From BJGO01 sp964640655 (lineage in GTDB: Bacteria > Bacteroidota > Bacteroidia > Chitinophagales > UBA10324): 49,146 bases of DNA. This document shows positions 18,201 through 26,033 of this stretch, in pieces (the first letter of the stretch is position 1; every line of letters starts with the position of its first letter). Location of the stretch: assembly GCA_964640655.1 (NCBI GenBank), contig CAZXFT010000023.1:1-49146 (forward strand), given 5' to 3'. A model generated the notes under the pieces. The model made no database searches. It saw only the letters and a list, made by a program, of their open reading frames with translations, and had not been told where the DNA came from. Made by a program: the position numbers and the translations under genes.

Positions 18201-18996
18201 TATTTATCACAGAAATTAAATCGCCTGCATAACTCGAGAACCATAAGCGTTGATCTTTATCAATGTTTGAAGCAGAGAACAGTTCATCTGAAACCTTGGT
18301 CAGATCATTAGTGGCTACTGTATTGAATTGATGGGCAACAAATAAACCGGCCCTGTAACATAGCCAAAGATTACCTGAGGCGTCAAGAATAATGTTTTCA
18401 AGATTGCTGTTGACTGGAATTTGTAAATGACTGAAGCGGTGAATGGCTGGTTTATGGTTGCCGGTTTTTTTATCAGCTATTTGTTGTATTTCAGACTCCT
18501 GATATATCAGCACAGAACCATCGGTTAAGCCTATGTATAATTTATTATCAGCACTGATTCTGAATTTACTGATTGAAGTATTTGAGAACTCCGGACTGAT
18601 ACTTTCTAAATTAACCGAGATGAAATTGTCATAATCATAACGGTAAATGCTGAACGCATTATAATTGTTAATGATTAAGTAATTGTTTTTGTACTCAGCA
18701 ATTTGTAAGCACCAGTTGCTTGCTATAGTATTTGATTTTGTACTTGAATGCTGATAGGTCTTGGTAGCATAGCCATCATAGCGGGATAATCCATTTAGTG
18801 ATGCTATCCAGTAGTAACCTCTCGAATCTCTATACACATCCCATACATCGGTGTTTGGCAAGCCGTTAGAATCATCTATATTTTTAGCAAGGTAACGTGT
18901 TTGCGCTGACAGACAATTAATACTAATATAAAAGCAGAGTACTGAATAGAGCACTCGGCTTTTTAAAAGATGGAATATGGTATGAGTCGTGTTCAA
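15235..18996 (-). CDS. Hybrid sensor kinase with beta-propeller sensor and REC domain
   Basis: A 1,253-residue hybrid two-component protein. A signal peptide or N-terminal anchor is followed by a periplasmic propeller built from Reg_prop repeats (for example LWLGTGRGLNYLD, IWLATENGLLSYN, LWVGTGAGLY), a Y_Y_Y domain (YQYKLEGLTDEW), one membrane helix at about 820-842, HisKA with His866 in NMNHEIRTPLN, HATPase (NLISNAIKF, DTGIGIP, GGTGLGLAI) and a receiver with Asp1162 in IIMDLQMPEMDG and LPKPF. Bacteroidota hybrids of this shape usually end in an AraC-type HTH; this one ends about 25 residues after the receiver with no DNA-binding domain. Start is the TTG at 18996: an in-frame TAA lies two codons upstream. 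It follows the lipoprotein gene by 8 bases. Confidence 0.95.
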   Translation of the reverse strand: MNTTHTIFHLLKSRVLYSVLCFYISINCLSAQTRYLAKNIDDSNGLPNTDVWDVYRDSRGYYWIASLNGLSRYDGYATKTYQHSSTKSNTIASNWCLQIAEYKNNYLIINNYNAFSIYRYDYDNFISVNLESISPEFSNTSISKFRISADNKLYIGLTDGSVLIYQESEIQQIADKKTGNHKPAIHRFSHLQIPVNSNLENIILDASGNLWLCYRAGLFVAHQFNTVATNDLTKVSDELFSASNIDKDQRLWFSSYAGDLISVINKEGKFEIHSHQNEIKSQISIPVIGFSDIEQDHSNTYYIGLNNGGFITAKLIQNQLRVIDHTYNDPALNRNEIISNGINALSISDNQVLCIATSEGISFINLQSIQLNNYAVLYKESLQPFSKSATKILPVHDKFLCGTETEGVYCLTLDSVKHKAFMSPVITDKVLVYDMLFDPTTDLTYIATEKGLLTIKSNDLLSGKPLHQYDYINTQNNPTLRSNVIISLSMDKNRVLWLGTGRGLNYLDTKSGMIYSVEKVKGADKINGRNIIRDIAIDQNGFIWLATENGLLSYNHSLRKSENYRLPDSTDEQIISTLFIDSKNSLWVGTGAGLYVKPLESSTFNKITNPYKNINFSIRGITENENQEIWVSSESGLYNIKNKKIEARFSKNDGLNSNIFNYNSIIHTEDGFIVTGSKRGIHIFDESAVTKYPAQASLIVSDIKRNEISIFSHSDTSLVYSFRKKGIVKLPAGSNFFSVEYALLGSPFSENVIYQYKLEGLTDEWLSIGTRNQVNFSNIKHGCYKFYVRASVNSSDWIYTSEPVEINIAPYFYQTWWFRLTIGMLLAFILSIFIYLRFLTIQANKERELAFHKAKMTEMFLANMNHEIRTPLNAISGLTKLLIEKQPRNDQYTYLHAMQQSSDHLTVIINDILDIAKIDSGKMNIEPHTFDIDECVQHIEETLKIKAIDKNLQFHVQRAPDMHKYIYGDSTRLIQVLYNLISNAIKFTESGSVEVFIKSVNPEKPNQQPRLYVSIADTGIGIPASKHNLIFESFTQADSDTTRKYGGTGLGLAICKSLIELQGGRIWFESKVGEGTTFYFDLPYTPSTSENVTRLDSKSMAKYAREMNGMRLLLVEDNEFNRMVAVETIKYYFPGIVIEYAVNGLEAIKKYRVNDYDLIIMDLQMPEMDGYEATRFIRTQFPDHKKDIFILAMTANAFKPDIARVYEVGMNEFLPKPFEIHNLALKMSTAYRLRKLQAASASPVNGNVNSGNV

Positions 18997-19004
18997 ATGT
19001 TATT

Positions 19005-19532
19005 CTATTCTTTCACACAGTGCATAGGGCAACCGACGTCAGAGTATTTGTATGGAGAACCTGTAATTACCTTGTAAATATTTCCAGTCGAATCTTTAGA
19101 ACAGCTAACATAACTGATATATTGTCTAAATAACTTTGGCTTCGTAGAATCAGAGGCAAACTGTATGAATATGCCATTCGATCCAGTTGTTAATACATCA
19201 TGGATTATTTCTAATAAGTTCTTGTTGGAGATATAAAACCCACGTGCATTGTTGACATCGCTATATATGCCACCTAAAAAATTCTTATAGTTATCAATTT
19301 GATTTCTAAGAACAACTTGATCTGTTTCTTCCATGAGTCTTGGATTATCACAATCAGATAAGACTAGATCCGATTCAAATAAACAATTACCCCTTAACGA
19401 ATCAATAATACCTTGTAGGGAATCACAATCTGATTTTATTGCTTCAAGTTCTTGTTTACAATTAGTACACGAATATAACGTGAAAGCCATCAGCACTGCT
19501 GCAGCAATCAAAGCGGGTTTGAATTTTTTCAT
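19005..19532 (-). CDS. Hypothetical lipoprotein, operon partner of the hybrid kinase
   Basis: A 175-residue protein with a lipoprotein signal (MKKFKPALIAAAVLMAFTLY, lipobox LYSC, Cys22). After the anchor there is a short heptad-like helix (CKQELEAIKSDCDSLQGIIDS) and several further cysteines, ending CPMHCVKE. No family recognised. It precedes the hybrid sensor kinase by 8 bases on the same strand, so it may be a cell-envelope partner or ligand-binding accessory of that sensor; this is inference from position only. The upstream region has TTTG-N16-TACTTTCA, a weak promoter match. Confidence 0.75.
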   Translation of the reverse strand: MKKFKPALIAAAVLMAFTLYSCTNCKQELEAIKSDCDSLQGIIDSLRGNCLFESDLVLSDCDNPRLMEETDQVVLRNQIDNYKNFLGGIYSDVNNARGFYISNKNLLEIIHDVLTTGSNGIFIQFASDSTKPKLFRQYISYVSCSKDSTGNIYKVITGSPYKYSDVGCPMHCVKE

Positions 19533-19627
19533 ATGGGTTTAAGATTTGCGTGTGAAAGTAGGGTAGTGAGACAAGTCAAATAATTACCCTAAGGGGTTAT
19601 TTTTTTAAAAAACCTCTATTTTGCGGT

Positions 19628-21070
19628 ATGATTCGTCTGCTGAACTACATCAACGGAACCCTTCAAGAGCCTGTTAAAGGCAAGTTCCTCGATAACTATA
19701 ATCCTGCTACCGGACAGATATTCGCTCAAACACCCGATTCAGATGAAACTGATATCAATACTGCAGTTGCTGCCGCTGAATCTGCATTTGAGAAATGGAG
19801 TAACACTCCTGCCGAAGATCGTTGCAAGGTTATGTTGCGTATTGCCGACAGCATTGATAAGCATTTACAAGTATTAGCCGAAGCAGAAAGTACGGATAAC
19901 GGTAAACCACTCAAATTGGCTTCCATAGTAGATATACCTCGTGCATCGAGCAATTTCAGATTTTTTGCTACGGCAGCATTACAGTTCGCCACCGAGTCGC
20001 ACGCTATGGAAAACAGTGCTATCAATTATACATTGCGTCAACCAGTAGGTGTGGTGGGTTGCATATCCCCATGGAATTTGCCACTCTATTTATTTACCTG
20101 GAAAATAGCGCCGGCATTAGCTGCAGGTAATTGTGTAGTAGCCAAGCCATCAGAAGTTACTCCACTCTCGGCATTTGAACTTTCTAAAATTTGTATAGAA
20201 GCCGGATTACCGGCAGGCGTTCTGAATATCGTTCACGGCACCGGGCCATCAACCGGCAATGCTATCGTAATGCATCCGAAAATTAAAGCACTTTCGTTTA
20301 CCGGCAGTACACGTGCCGGCAGAGAGATTGCCGCTAAGGCAGCACCACAGTTTAAGAAGCTGTCACTGGAGTTAGGGGGCAAAAACCCCAACATCATTTT
20401 TGAAGATTGTGATTTTGATCTGATGTTAAAGACAAGCATTAATTCATCGTTCAGTAATCAGGGACAAATATGTTTATGTGGTTCTCGCATATTGATTGAG
20501 GAAAGCATCTATGAGAAATTCAAAAAGGCATTTATCGAAGAAACAAGTAAGATGAGAATTGGAGACCCCATGGACAAAGACACGCGTATTGGTGCCATTG
20601 TTTCCAAACAGCATTTTGAAAAAATCCAATATCACATTCAATTAGCAAAAGACGAAGGCGGTGCTATTTTATATGGTGGAAACACGGTTCAACTGGATGG
20701 TCGCTGTAAAGACGGCTGGTTTATGCAACCTACTATTATCGAAGGTTTAGGACCGGAATGCCGCACGAATATGGAAGAGATTTTTGGTCCTGTGGTTACA
20801 CTTCAGAAATTTAAATCTGAAGAAGAAGCCCTACTATTAGCCAATGCCTGCGACTATGGTTTGAGCGCCACTATTTGGACTCAGAATCTGACACGTGCGC
20901 ATAAGGTGGCGGCAAAGCTACAATGCGGCATTGTGTGGATTAACTGTTGGTTACTGCGCGACTTGCGTACACCTTTTGGAGGAGTTAAAAACTCCGGAAT
21001 TGGTCGTGAAGGCGGGTTTGAAGCGATGCGTTTCTTTACAGAAGCAAAAAATGTTTGTGTGAAGCTGTAA
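19628..21070 (+). CDS. Aldehyde dehydrogenase, ALDH8/2-aminomuconic semialdehyde type
   Basis: A 480-residue aldehyde dehydrogenase with catalytic Cys282 in NQGQICLCGSR and general base Glu248 in LELGGKN. ISPWNLPLYLF, ASSNFRFFA and the C-terminal WINCWLLRDLRTPFGG stretch with RDLR are typical of the hydroxymuconic/aminomuconic semialdehyde group (ALDH8A1, AmnC, XylG). In many Bacteroidota such a gene belongs to the kynurenine route of tryptophan breakdown, but no kyn/hao gene is next to it here, so substrate is tentative. A TATTTTG element (one base short of the consensus spacing) lies four bases before the ATG. Its stop codon abuts the stop codon of the convergent AsmA gene with no gap. Confidence 0.92.
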   Translation: MIRLLNYINGTLQEPVKGKFLDNYNPATGQIFAQTPDSDETDINTAVAAAESAFEKWSNTPAEDRCKVMLRIADSIDKHLQVLAEAESTDNGKPLKLASIVDIPRASSNFRFFATAALQFATESHAMENSAINYTLRQPVGVVGCISPWNLPLYLFTWKIAPALAAGNCVVAKPSEVTPLSAFELSKICIEAGLPAGVLNIVHGTGPSTGNAIVMHPKIKALSFTGSTRAGREIAAKAAPQFKKLSLELGGKNPNIIFEDCDFDLMLKTSINSSFSNQGQICLCGSRILIEESIYEKFKKAFIEETSKMRIGDPMDKDTRIGAIVSKQHFEKIQYHIQLAKDEGGAILYGGNTVQLDGRCKDGWFMQPTIIEGLGPECRTNMEEIFGPVVTLQKFKSEEEALLLANACDYGLSATIWTQNLTRAHKVAAKLQCGIVWINCWLLRDLRTPFGGVKNSGIGREGGFEAMRFFTEAKNVCVKL

Positions 21071-23845
21071 TTACTTCAACAGGTCATCGGCTTTCTTTCG
21101 AGCTTCATCCAGGACTTTCTGTGCATTCTTGTTTCCTTCATCAATGATGCTCTGCGCTTTTTTATCTGTTTCCTGTTTCATCTTTTTTGCTGTTTCCTGT
21201 GCAGCAACTTTAGCTATTGGATTCTTTGCTTCTGCAACAACTTTATCTGCAGCTGCATAACCTTCAGCACGTATCTTATCTGCAGCTGCTTTAGCGGCAT
21301 TTCGAATTTGTTTTGCCTGAATTTCTGCCTCGGCTAATATTTTATCTGCTTGCTCTTTTGCTTTTTGTTTTGCATTATCTATGGTTTGTTCCACCTTTTG
21401 AGTTATATGTTCTTTGATTTCCTCTTTAACCTGTTGTGTGACGTTGCTACCTTGTTCCGCCAGGTCAGTTGTAATTTTTGGTTGCAATAAGGTGCCGCCA
21501 ATTTTAATATTAATCTTCACCGGATCGGGTAATTGTATAGTAGTGCCTGTTGCCGTATTCAACTTGGAGAACATAGCACTGATAACCTGATTTGCCTGTG
21601 CACCTAATTTGTACTTTGGAATGGCTATGTTGATTTTGTAGTCAATGCTTTGATCTAGTCCACTGGAACCTTCAATTGTGGCTTTCGAACCTGCCAAAGC
21701 TGTTTCAAAGGGTTTAACTACTATACGACCATCCTTAATTTCAAAAGCAATTTCCGCATCGCCAACCTGTAATTGCTTAAACTCATTCATTTTAATGGCA
21801 TCGGCAATTTTATTGGCCGGTTCAAAATTGCTTACGTTCACTCCTTTAATAATTACTTTGCCGGCACCGTTCAGAGTGTTCATCTTTGGTTGCATATTTT
21901 CACTAAGCAATCCATCTACATTTAAAGTTGCATTGGCCTTGCCTTGTGTACGTTCAGCAATTGGTGCCAGTTGCTTTACGGTGTTAAAAGTTTTGGCTGC
22001 TTGTTGAATATCGAAGTTGCTAAGCCCTAAGTTGTAGCTATAAGTCGGTTTTGTGGGACTAACAGTGGCATATGTGCCGGACATTTTTACCTGTCCGCCA
22101 ATAATATCAAATGTCAGGTTGCGCATATCTATTTTATTATCGCGAACTACAAGTGCCCCATTCAGATTTTGAATATCGAGATTATCATATAATATTTTTT
22201 TGATACTGGAATTCAGTGTAAAATCGATATTGCCCGGAACTTCAATAACACTGAGTGTCGTGGTATCTGGAGCAGTACCTGTAGAAATGCTTCCGGTCAT
22301 ATATTCATTCAAATCGAGGAGAGTACTGCTTAAAGAGAATGTGCCTTTCAGCAATTCATCTTTGAAGTAATAGCCCAGCAGGTTGTCAATGTTGCCGCGT
22401 GCCTGAATATTGCTGCGACCCATTTGTGCTGAAAAATCGTTCAGCGATACAAAGCGCGGAGTAAATACCAACTGCATATTATTAATCAGTACTGGAACAT
22501 CTCCACTCGATTCGTATTTCATATTACTCAGCGATAGTGAACCCTTTGCTTCAAACTTATCATACTGCTTTTGTTCAATGTCGTTATAGCGTCCTTTGAA
22601 ACTTAAATCACTAGTTATTAAGCCACTTAATGCGGTACCGTTTTCGAGCGGGATGTAATTCTTTACATTATCCAGATTTACCCGACCCTTCATCATCATA
22701 TCTATGTTGGCATTGGACACAGGAGTAGTTACCACCAACTTCATGTCAAATGGTTCCTGACCCAACTCTACATGGAGTTGTTTCAGATTAATTGTCGTGT
22801 TATCGGGTACGCCAGTGCTGTTGTTTACTGATAAATCTATTTGCACATTGTTCACAGAAGAGGGAAGCGAAGGATACTTGAACTGACCATTACTCACGTT
22901 CATTACTAAACCGAATCCGGGCATGAGATTATCGTTGTATGTTCCTTTTACAAAACCATTCATAGCTAACGAACCGGATGACTGAACATCTTTAAAACTA
23001 TCAGAATAAACACCGGGTAATAAAGAGATGAAAGACTTAAAATCGTTTTGTTTTACTTTCCAGGTCATATCCATATTAATATCGTCTTTAGGCATTGCCA
23101 TCCAGCCATCGAATGCCAATGCTAAATCGTTCAGTTTTACTTCGTTTTCTTTAAAAGTGAATTTGAAGTTGAGCATATCAATAATCATATTAACATCGCC
23201 AACGGTTTTTACCTTGTTCAAATATTTCACACCACCATACCAAATATTGGTATTGTCTATAGCAGTTTTTGTTACCAACTCAAAAACCGATTCAGTGAAG
23301 TCCCCTTTGCCGCTATGATTTATTCCGCTGAGTTGCATTCTATAGCCAAGTGACATATCGTTATAATTTATTCGGCCTTGATTGATGTCATATTTTTTCA
23401 GTGAAATTTTAAACGCCGATGACTCGGAAGATGCAGTGCCTTCACTAGGTTTGATAATATCGTAGTTGGCTTTACCATCAGGAAGCACTATTATATTGAA
23501 GTATGGCTGATAAATCTGTATAGAATTGATATTGATATTTGAACCACGGATAACATCCCATACGTTGAGTTTGAGTTCCAAAGCTTTTATAGCAGCCAGT
23601 GTGTCGCCATTAAATTCTTCCACACCCACCACACTTAGGTTATTCAGCGTGAAGGTAAGGCTCGGAAAACTCTTAATGATGGTTAAATCAATAGCCCCGA
23701 AGTCCACTTTGGCATTAATGGTTTTGTTGATTTCATCTTTTACTCTGGTAATTATTTTATCCTTATAAGCTATAGGTATAACTATAGCAGCTCCAAGCAA
23801 CAATACAATTATGGCTATAAGTACGAGTATAATTTTCTTGATCAT
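21071..23845 (-). CDS. AsmA-like envelope protein with 11-residue-repeat tail
   Basis: A 924-residue protein with an N-terminal membrane anchor (about 5-27) and a long periplasmic body with AsmA/DUF748-type features: VDFGAIDLTIIKSFPSLTF near the start, many beta-rich ligand-groove-like segments (LNVWDVIRGSNININ, GGQVKMSGTY, LAGSKATIEGSSGLDQ), and IPKYKLGAQAN toward the end. The AsmA superfamily is thought to bridge membranes for lipid transport or outer membrane homeostasis. The last 92 residues (833-924) are unlike the family: a Lys/Ala-rich stretch of 11-residue repeats (ADKILAEAEIQ, AKQIRNAAKAA, ADKIRAEGYAA, ADKVVAEAKNP, later AQSIIDEGNKN, AQKVLDEARKK), which predicts a long hendecad coiled coil. 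A TAATTTTG element lies 20 bases upstream of the ATG. Confidence 0.9.
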   Translation of the reverse strand: MIKKIILVLIAIIVLLLGAAIVIPIAYKDKIITRVKDEINKTINAKVDFGAIDLTIIKSFPSLTFTLNNLSVVGVEEFNGDTLAAIKALELKLNVWDVIRGSNININSIQIYQPYFNIIVLPDGKANYDIIKPSEGTASSESSAFKISLKKYDINQGRINYNDMSLGYRMQLSGINHSGKGDFTESVFELVTKTAIDNTNIWYGGVKYLNKVKTVGDVNMIIDMLNFKFTFKENEVKLNDLALAFDGWMAMPKDDINMDMTWKVKQNDFKSFISLLPGVYSDSFKDVQSSGSLAMNGFVKGTYNDNLMPGFGLVMNVSNGQFKYPSLPSSVNNVQIDLSVNNSTGVPDNTTINLKQLHVELGQEPFDMKLVVTTPVSNANIDMMMKGRVNLDNVKNYIPLENGTALSGLITSDLSFKGRYNDIEQKQYDKFEAKGSLSLSNMKYESSGDVPVLINNMQLVFTPRFVSLNDFSAQMGRSNIQARGNIDNLLGYYFKDELLKGTFSLSSTLLDLNEYMTGSISTGTAPDTTTLSVIEVPGNIDFTLNSSIKKILYDNLDIQNLNGALVVRDNKIDMRNLTFDIIGGQVKMSGTYATVSPTKPTYSYNLGLSNFDIQQAAKTFNTVKQLAPIAERTQGKANATLNVDGLLSENMQPKMNTLNGAGKVIIKGVNVSNFEPANKIADAIKMNEFKQLQVGDAEIAFEIKDGRIVVKPFETALAGSKATIEGSSGLDQSIDYKINIAIPKYKLGAQANQVISAMFSKLNTATGTTIQLPDPVKINIKIGGTLLQPKITTDLAEQGSNVTQQVKEEIKEHITQKVEQTIDNAKQKAKEQADKILAEAEIQAKQIRNAAKAAADKIRAEGYAAADKVVAEAKNPIAKVAAQETAKKMKQETDKKAQSIIDEGNKNAQKVLDEARKKADDLLK

Positions 23846-23865
23846 AAGTCAGAGATTTCAAGTGA

Positions 23866-23873
23866 CAAAATTA
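23866..23873 (-). promoter_or_regulatory. -7 promoter element for the AsmA-like gene
   Basis: The minus strand reads TAATTTTG, exact TAnnTTTG, 20 bases upstream of the start. A TTTG lies 24 bases further upstream, slightly long for the -33 spacing. Confidence 0.5.
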
Positions 23874-23947
23874 ACGTGTGTGCTGCGCTGCTATTGTCAA
23901 ATCAATTTTATTAATAAACATTTAAGGCGTTTGTTTTTTTTGTTGCC

Positions 23948-24850
23948 ATGCTGATGATTGCTTACGCCCCTGTTTATGTGCTGCCTTTGCCTGAGGATCA
24001 TCGTTTCCCTATGCTCAAATATGAACTTATACCGGAGCAACTCCTACACGAAGAAATTGTTCTTTCGGCTAACTTTTTTTCACCGGTGAAATGCACTCTT
24101 CCTGAAGTTTTGCTCACGCACGATGAAACATACGTGCAACGTATGTTGCAACTTCAACTCACCGATAAAGAGATGCGCAAAATAGGATTCCCTTTAACTC
24201 AAGCACTGATAGATCGGGAGTTTATCATAGCAGGCGGTACATTACAATGTTGTGATTTTGCTTTTCAAAATGGCGCATCAATGAATGTAGCAGGTGGCAC
24301 TCACCACGCATACAGCAATAGTGGTGAAGGATTTTGTCTGCTCAATGATGTTGCTGTGTCAGCAAATGTTTTGCTGCACCGTAAACAGGCAAAGAAGATA
24401 TTAGTGGTTGACCTGGATGTGCATCAGGGACAAGGAACAGCTAAAATATTTGAAGAGAATAATGAGGTGTTTACCTTCAGTATACACGGAAAAAATAATT
24501 ACCCATTGCATAAAGAGAAATCTGACCTCGACATAGAATTAGCGGATGGTACTAATGGTAAAACTTATCTTGAAATACTTGCAGTTACATTGCCTAAATT
24601 GTTGAAAGAAGTGCAACCGGACTTTGCTTTTTACATATCGGGTGTTGATGTTCTGGAAAACGATAGATACGGAAGATTGAAACTGACCACAGCCGATTGC
24701 ATGCAGCGCGATGTGTTTGTTTATGAACAACTCAGTAAATACAATATTCCTGTAGTTACTTCTATGGGAGGCGGCTACTCTCGCGATTTGAAAACCATTG
24801 TGAATGCACACGTGAATACATTCAAGGCTGCCACACATATTTATGCCTGA
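23948..24850 (+). CDS. Histone deacetylase family (AcuC-like) deacetylase
   Basis: A 300-residue arginase/deacetylase-fold hydrolase. The active-site blocks are GGTHHAYSNSGEGFC, DLDVHQGQGTA (zinc-binding Asp and His) and GVDVLENDRYGRL, with GGGYSRD near the end. Bacterial members remove acyl groups from acetylated metabolites, polyamines or protein lysines; the true substrate is not known here. Two in-frame ATGs (23948 and 23954) are possible starts. It is the upstream neighbour of plsY (37 bases), a position shared by chance or by co-transcription; I cannot tell. Confidence 0.93.
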   Translation: MLMIAYAPVYVLPLPEDHRFPMLKYELIPEQLLHEEIVLSANFFSPVKCTLPEVLLTHDETYVQRMLQLQLTDKEMRKIGFPLTQALIDREFIIAGGTLQCCDFAFQNGASMNVAGGTHHAYSNSGEGFCLLNDVAVSANVLLHRKQAKKILVVDLDVHQGQGTAKIFEENNEVFTFSIHGKNNYPLHKEKSDLDIELADGTNGKTYLEILAVTLPKLLKEVQPDFAFYISGVDVLENDRYGRLKLTTADCMQRDVFVYEQLSKYNIPVVTSMGGGYSRDLKTIVNAHVNTFKAATHIYA

Positions 24851-24886
24851 ATTGTTCTGTTTCCGTCGAATACTTATTTTTCGTCA

Positions 24887-25516
24887 ATGAATCCATTGAT
24901 TTTGATATTGCCACTTGTTGCTTATTTTTTGGGAGCCATTCCTACTGCAGTGTGGTTGAGTAAATATGTATATGGAAAAGATGTGCGAGAGCACGGCAGT
25001 AAAAATGCGGGAGCAACAAACACTTTTCGGGTGCTGGGAAAAACTGCGGGCATCATTGTTCTGATTGCGGATATAGCCAAAGGCATGGCAGCTGTAGCAT
25101 TAGCCTTTATAATTTCGAATGAACTGAGCAGCGACAACTATTTACTATATAAAATTGGTTTAGGCTTCGCGGCTACGCTGGGTCATGTATATTCTGTATT
25201 TACTCGATTTAAAGGAGGCAAAGGTGTGGCAACAATGACTGGTGTGTTGTTTTACATTTTTCCGTTAGCTGCTCTAGTCTGCACCATATTCTTTTTAGTC
25301 ATATTTATTGTGATGCATTATATCTCACTTAGCTCAATGCTTAGTGCAGTAGCTTTCCCAATTGCTGCTGTACTCATTTACAACCTGAATGACATTAAAG
25401 TAATCAGTGTTCTTGGGTTGATTCCTGCATTGGTCATTTACACGCACCGTAGCAACATTAGCCGCATTCTACGTGGTGAAGAAAATAAGATGTACTTATT
25501 TGGTAAAAAGTCCTAA
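24887..25516 (+). CDS. plsY: Acyl-phosphate:glycerol-3-phosphate acyltransferase
   Basis: PlsY, 209 residues, an inner membrane enzyme that transfers the acyl chain from acyl-phosphate to glycerol-3-phosphate, the first step of phospholipid synthesis. Motif 1 GSKNAGATNTFRVLGK, motif 2 FKGGKGVAT with GHVYSVF before it, and a third conserved segment (DIKVISVLGLIPALVIYTHR) are all present, with about five hydrophobic helices. Upstream, TATTTTTC (one mismatch to TAnnTTTG) ends four bases before the ATG. It converges on the Rieske gene, three bases apart. Confidence 0.95.
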   Translation: MNPLILILPLVAYFLGAIPTAVWLSKYVYGKDVREHGSKNAGATNTFRVLGKTAGIIVLIADIAKGMAAVALAFIISNELSSDNYLLYKIGLGFAATLGHVYSVFTRFKGGKGVATMTGVLFYIFPLAALVCTIFFLVIFIVMHYISLSSMLSAVAFPIAAVLIYNLNDIKVISVLGLIPALVIYTHRSNISRILRGEENKMYLFGKKS

Positions 25517-25519
25517 GCC

Positions 25520-25930
25520 CTAAGGTGTATATATACGCAATTGTGTTCCGAATACCTGTGTGGCAAAAACCATCAGTGCACCGGAAGCAGGACCCATAGT
25601 TACGCCACCTTGAGTATTGAAACGGCTACCGTGACATGGGCAAACCAACTCATCCTGTGCTGCCTGATAGTTAAGCGTGCAATTCTGATGTGTGCACAAA
25701 CTGGAAACAGCAATGTAGCCGCTGATGCCTTTTGCGACGAGCACATTATAATTAGAAAAAACAAACTGACCACCCGTTGAGTTTAACGCAGCATAAGTAG
25801 GGTCGCTGAGGTCTATTGTAAAATCAATCCTTGGCAGGGCATCGCGGTTCCGGCAAGCTGGAACGCTGTTGAGAATACTTATTCCGGCTATGCCCAAACC
25901 TAGGTTCTTTAAAAAGTCTTTTCTGTCCAT
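25520..25930 (-). CDS. Rieske [2Fe-2S] domain protein, exported, orphan
   Basis: A 136-residue protein. The Rieske cluster ligands are Cys79-Thr-His81 and Cys97-Pro-Cys-His100-Gly-Ser, with Cys84 and Cys99 available for the usual disulfide. The N-terminus (MDRKDFLKNLGLGIAG...NSVPAC) has a twin-arginine-like RKDFLK block and a possible lipobox ending at Cys26, so it may be a folded, Tat-exported or lipidated protein. No cytochrome b, oxygenase or other bc-complex gene is adjacent, so the electron partner is unknown. It is divergent from secA; a TAATTTCG element (one mismatch) lies upstream. Confidence 0.88.
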   Translation of the reverse strand: MDRKDFLKNLGLGIAGISILNSVPACRNRDALPRIDFTIDLSDPTYAALNSTGGQFVFSNYNVLVAKGISGYIAVSSLCTHQNCTLNYQAAQDELVCPCHGSRFNTQGGVTMGPASGALMVFATQVFGTQLRIYTP

Positions 25931-25992
25931 AGTTGATTTGTTTAACTGTTTTACGAAATTACATTAAACCGCACTCTTGCAGCTATAAATGC

Positions 25993-26000
25993 TACTTTTG
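25993..26000 (+). promoter_or_regulatory. -7 promoter element for secA
   Basis: TACTTTTG (exact TAnnTTTG) followed by TGCG lies 33 bases before the secA ATG, between divergent Rieske and secA genes. Confidence 0.55.
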
Positions 26001-26033
26001 TGCGTCCTATAGTTTAATAATCATACAGAGAGA

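Noticed and set aside
19590..19612. Short inverted repeat (ACCC/GGGT) with T-run between the lipoprotein and the ALDH8 gene as terminator or operator
   Set aside because: Four-base arms between divergent promoters; not better than chance.
23028..23318. ORF on the plus strand inside the AsmA-like gene
   Set aside because: It lies entirely within a well-supported gene on the other strand and has no recognisable motif.
25520..25930. Rieske protein as part of a cytochrome bc complex
   Set aside because: No cytochrome b or c1 gene is adjacent; left as an orphan.
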